NCBI GenBank assembly: GCA_016946835.1
Contig: JACVTC010000058.1
Location: forward strand, 797,001 to 861,000
Length of the DNA stretch: 64,000 nt
From: Neocallimastix lanati (nom. inval.)
Taxonomy: Eukaryota > Neocallimastigomycota > Neocallimastigomycetes > Neocallimastigales > Neocallimastigaceae
Direction of reading: 5' to 3'
The stretch's first letter is position 1. Every line of letters begins with the position of its first letter. This document shows positions 61,785 through 64,000 of this stretch, in pieces. The notes under the pieces were generated by a model that saw only the letters and a program-made list of their open reading frames with translations, was not told the DNA's origin and ran no database searches. The position numbers were made by a program, and so were the translations under genes.

Positions 61785-62167
61785 AGAGAAATATTAAAAT
61801 TTTACTGGGAAAATGTTAATTATCAAAGTACTCCTGCGATTAGATTAATTAAATACAAGAAGAAAAAATTTGGTATAAATAATTTATTAAACATTTATCT
61901 CTAAAATATTTACTCATGGCTTTTTTTAGGTTGGACGAATTAAATGTAAATTCAAATTTGTTGTTAAATTTAAAATTTTGTTAATAAATTTTTTAAGTTA
62001 TAAAAAAAAAAATTAATATATATATATATTTAGTGGAACTTTTGCTTTAAATAAGCTAAAACTCGATACTGGGGAACAAAATTATAAAATGAACTTTTTT
62101 TAAAGAGTTCTGAGTTTGATATATAAAGGGTTATCTAATTAACACTGTACTTGTCATTGGTAGCTCT

Positions 62168-62219
<52 letters not shown>

Positions 62220-62425
62220 TACAGTAAAACCTTTTATAATATTCATAACAAGATATTGAATAGAAGAACCACTTTTATTATTCTTTCGAGTTCATCTTGG
62301 GTAAACAGTAATAATTGATCTTCATACAACTAATCTATTAATAATATTTCTATCGGTTGACGATGAGCTTATTGGATACTATACTATCCATCTTTTTAAT
62401 AGAAATTATTACAATTAACATTATG
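61785..62425 (+). mobile_element. Decayed LINE copy D, family A
   Basis: FYWENVNYQSTPAI near 61798 and GTFALNKLKLDTGEQNYK near 62035-62090 match RYWKSVAKFQGI and GTLVLNELHFDSGEQRQ of copy A. The sequence near 62356-62400 matches the copy A C-terminus. It is interrupted by a ~48-nt poly-T (62171-62218) and many breaks. Confidence 0.65.
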
Positions 62426-63137
<712 letters not shown>

Positions 63138-64000
63138 ATGCCTTTAAAAAATAAAAGTTATTTAGAACCTATTCAGAGACCTAATACAAAAAAAAAAGAA
63201 TTGCCAACATGCTTTACTAATAGATTAAATGAATTCAATGCTATAAGAGCTTTTCCTCAGTATATACCAAATACAAGAACTCCAGCATTACGACCAATGC
63301 CTAAAATAAATCCTCGTTATTTAGCTAGACTTAATGATACTCAAGATTTTGAACAAGAAATACAAGATTCAGAAATTACAAAAGAATTGGAAAAAGAAAT
63401 AGATGAAGAAAAGAATATATTAAAATTAAAATTTGATTCCGAAGTTGTTACTGAACGTTCAACGATACCTTTTGGTATTATGCCAAAATCAAAACTACTT
63501 TCACCAGTTATAAAAAGAAATAATAGTGGTATTTTTAATAGTTTTTTATCTGAAAGTTCATTATGTAAGAATGGAAATTTAAATATAATTGAAAATACAT
63601 ATAATTTTGGCATTACTCCTGATATATTTGAATATTTAAAGAAACATTCTAAAAATATTACTAAAAATGATTACTTTCATTATCTGTCTGAATCACAGAA
63701 TTTAAGAAACTTAAAAGCAAATTATCAATTTCCTATAAATATGACATCTTTATACACTCAGAATTTTAATAGCCTATGTGCAAATATTAATCGGCCAATT
63801 CTACAACCAATTAAAATTATTTCAAAAAGCACTTGTGGGATAAATAATAAAGAAGCGAAAGATGAAAATATTACTAATGGTAAGAATTTAAATAATGATA
63901 ATAATAATTATGAAATTATTACTACTAATAAAGTAAATAATAACAAAGATAACTCTCATGATAGTAATAATAATGACGATGAAATAAATGTTAATAATAC
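63138..64000 (+). CDS. Unrecognised protein, 5' part only (runs off the window)
   Basis: An ATG at 63138 opens a frame that stays open for at least 287 codons to the window edge. It begins MPLKNKSYLEPIQRPNTKKK, continues with CFTNRLNEFNAIRAFPQY and a Pro/Arg-rich stretch (TRTPALRPMPKINPRY), then a Glu/Lys-rich helical segment (EQEIQDSEITKELEKEIDEE), and ends in an Asn/Asp-rich run (from about residue 255). No signal peptide or membrane segment is seen. I recognise no family. The coding-like composition, the single long frame and the absence of stops support a real gene. The antisense frame at 63341-63613 is its shadow. Confidence 0.75.
   Translation, partial: MPLKNKSYLEPIQRPNTKKKELPTCFTNRLNEFNAIRAFPQYIPNTRTPALRPMPKINPRYLARLNDTQDFEQEIQDSEITKELEKEIDEEKNILKLKFDSEVVTERSTIPFGIMPKSKLLSPVIKRNNSGIFNSFLSESSLCKNGNLNIIENTYNFGITPDIFEYLKKHSKNITKNDYFHYLSESQNLRNLKANYQFPINMTSLYTQNFNSLCANINRPILQPIKIISKSTCGINNKEAKDENITNGKNLNNDNNNYEIITTNKVNNNKDNSHDSNNNDDEINVNN

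Overview
The window is eukaryotic, extremely AT-rich DNA: by eye well over 80% A+T outside exons, with long homopolymer tracts, (TTTA)n and (TTA)n arrays, Asn/Lys-rich proteins and many short GT-AG introns. The proteins are fungal in character: an Fmp27-type bridge lipid transfer protein, a Bud14/Tea4-type SH3 protein, an Mss4-type PIP kinase, a Hap3 subunit and an RPS3. Together with the base composition this suggests an early-diverging fungus, most likely an anaerobic gut fungus (Neocallimastigomycota). That assignment is inference.

Layout. 1-7.6 kb: gene-free AT desert with microsatellites and small decayed islands. 7.6-19.4 kb (-): six-exon FMP27/BLTP2 gene, about 3,533 aa. 20.9-24.9 kb (-): PIP4P 5-kinase, 8-9 exons. 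25.7-31.2 kb (+): large ARM-like/BTB protein. 32.1-32.8 kb (-): HAP3/NF-YB, whose first intron looks like a U12-type AT-AC intron. 33.8-35.1 kb (+): YIPF5/Yip1-family membrane protein. 36.0-36.7 kb: decayed sequence, including a fragment of the RNA polymerase III second-largest subunit on the minus strand. 37.6-38.7 kb (-): secreted, probably surface-anchored protein. 38.7-42.9 kb: AT desert with one unexplained GC-richer island and an orphan exon-like peptide. 42.9-51.4 kb (+): SH3 plus two Ras-association-like domains in a roughly 2,444-aa polarity-type scaffold. 53.1-54.4 kb (+): RPS3, with a near-perfect 65-nt hairpin in intron 1. 54.9-62.4 kb: a graveyard of non-LTR retrotransposon (LINE) copies. 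63.1 kb to the end (+): first exon of an unrecognised gene running off the window.

The genes are not an operon or pathway cluster. Three of them (FMP27, MSS4-type kinase, SH3-RA scaffold) belong to families that act at the plasma membrane or cell cortex; YIPF5 acts in ER-Golgi traffic; HAP3, RPS3 and the RPC2 fragment belong to gene expression. I predicted exons by hand from splice signals, frame continuity and family similarity. Every join listed keeps the reading frame, but none has transcript support here. The signals most worth a second look are the AT-AC intron in HAP3, the RPS3 intronic hairpin, the LINE 3' end hairpin with its repeated insertions, and the RPC2 relic.
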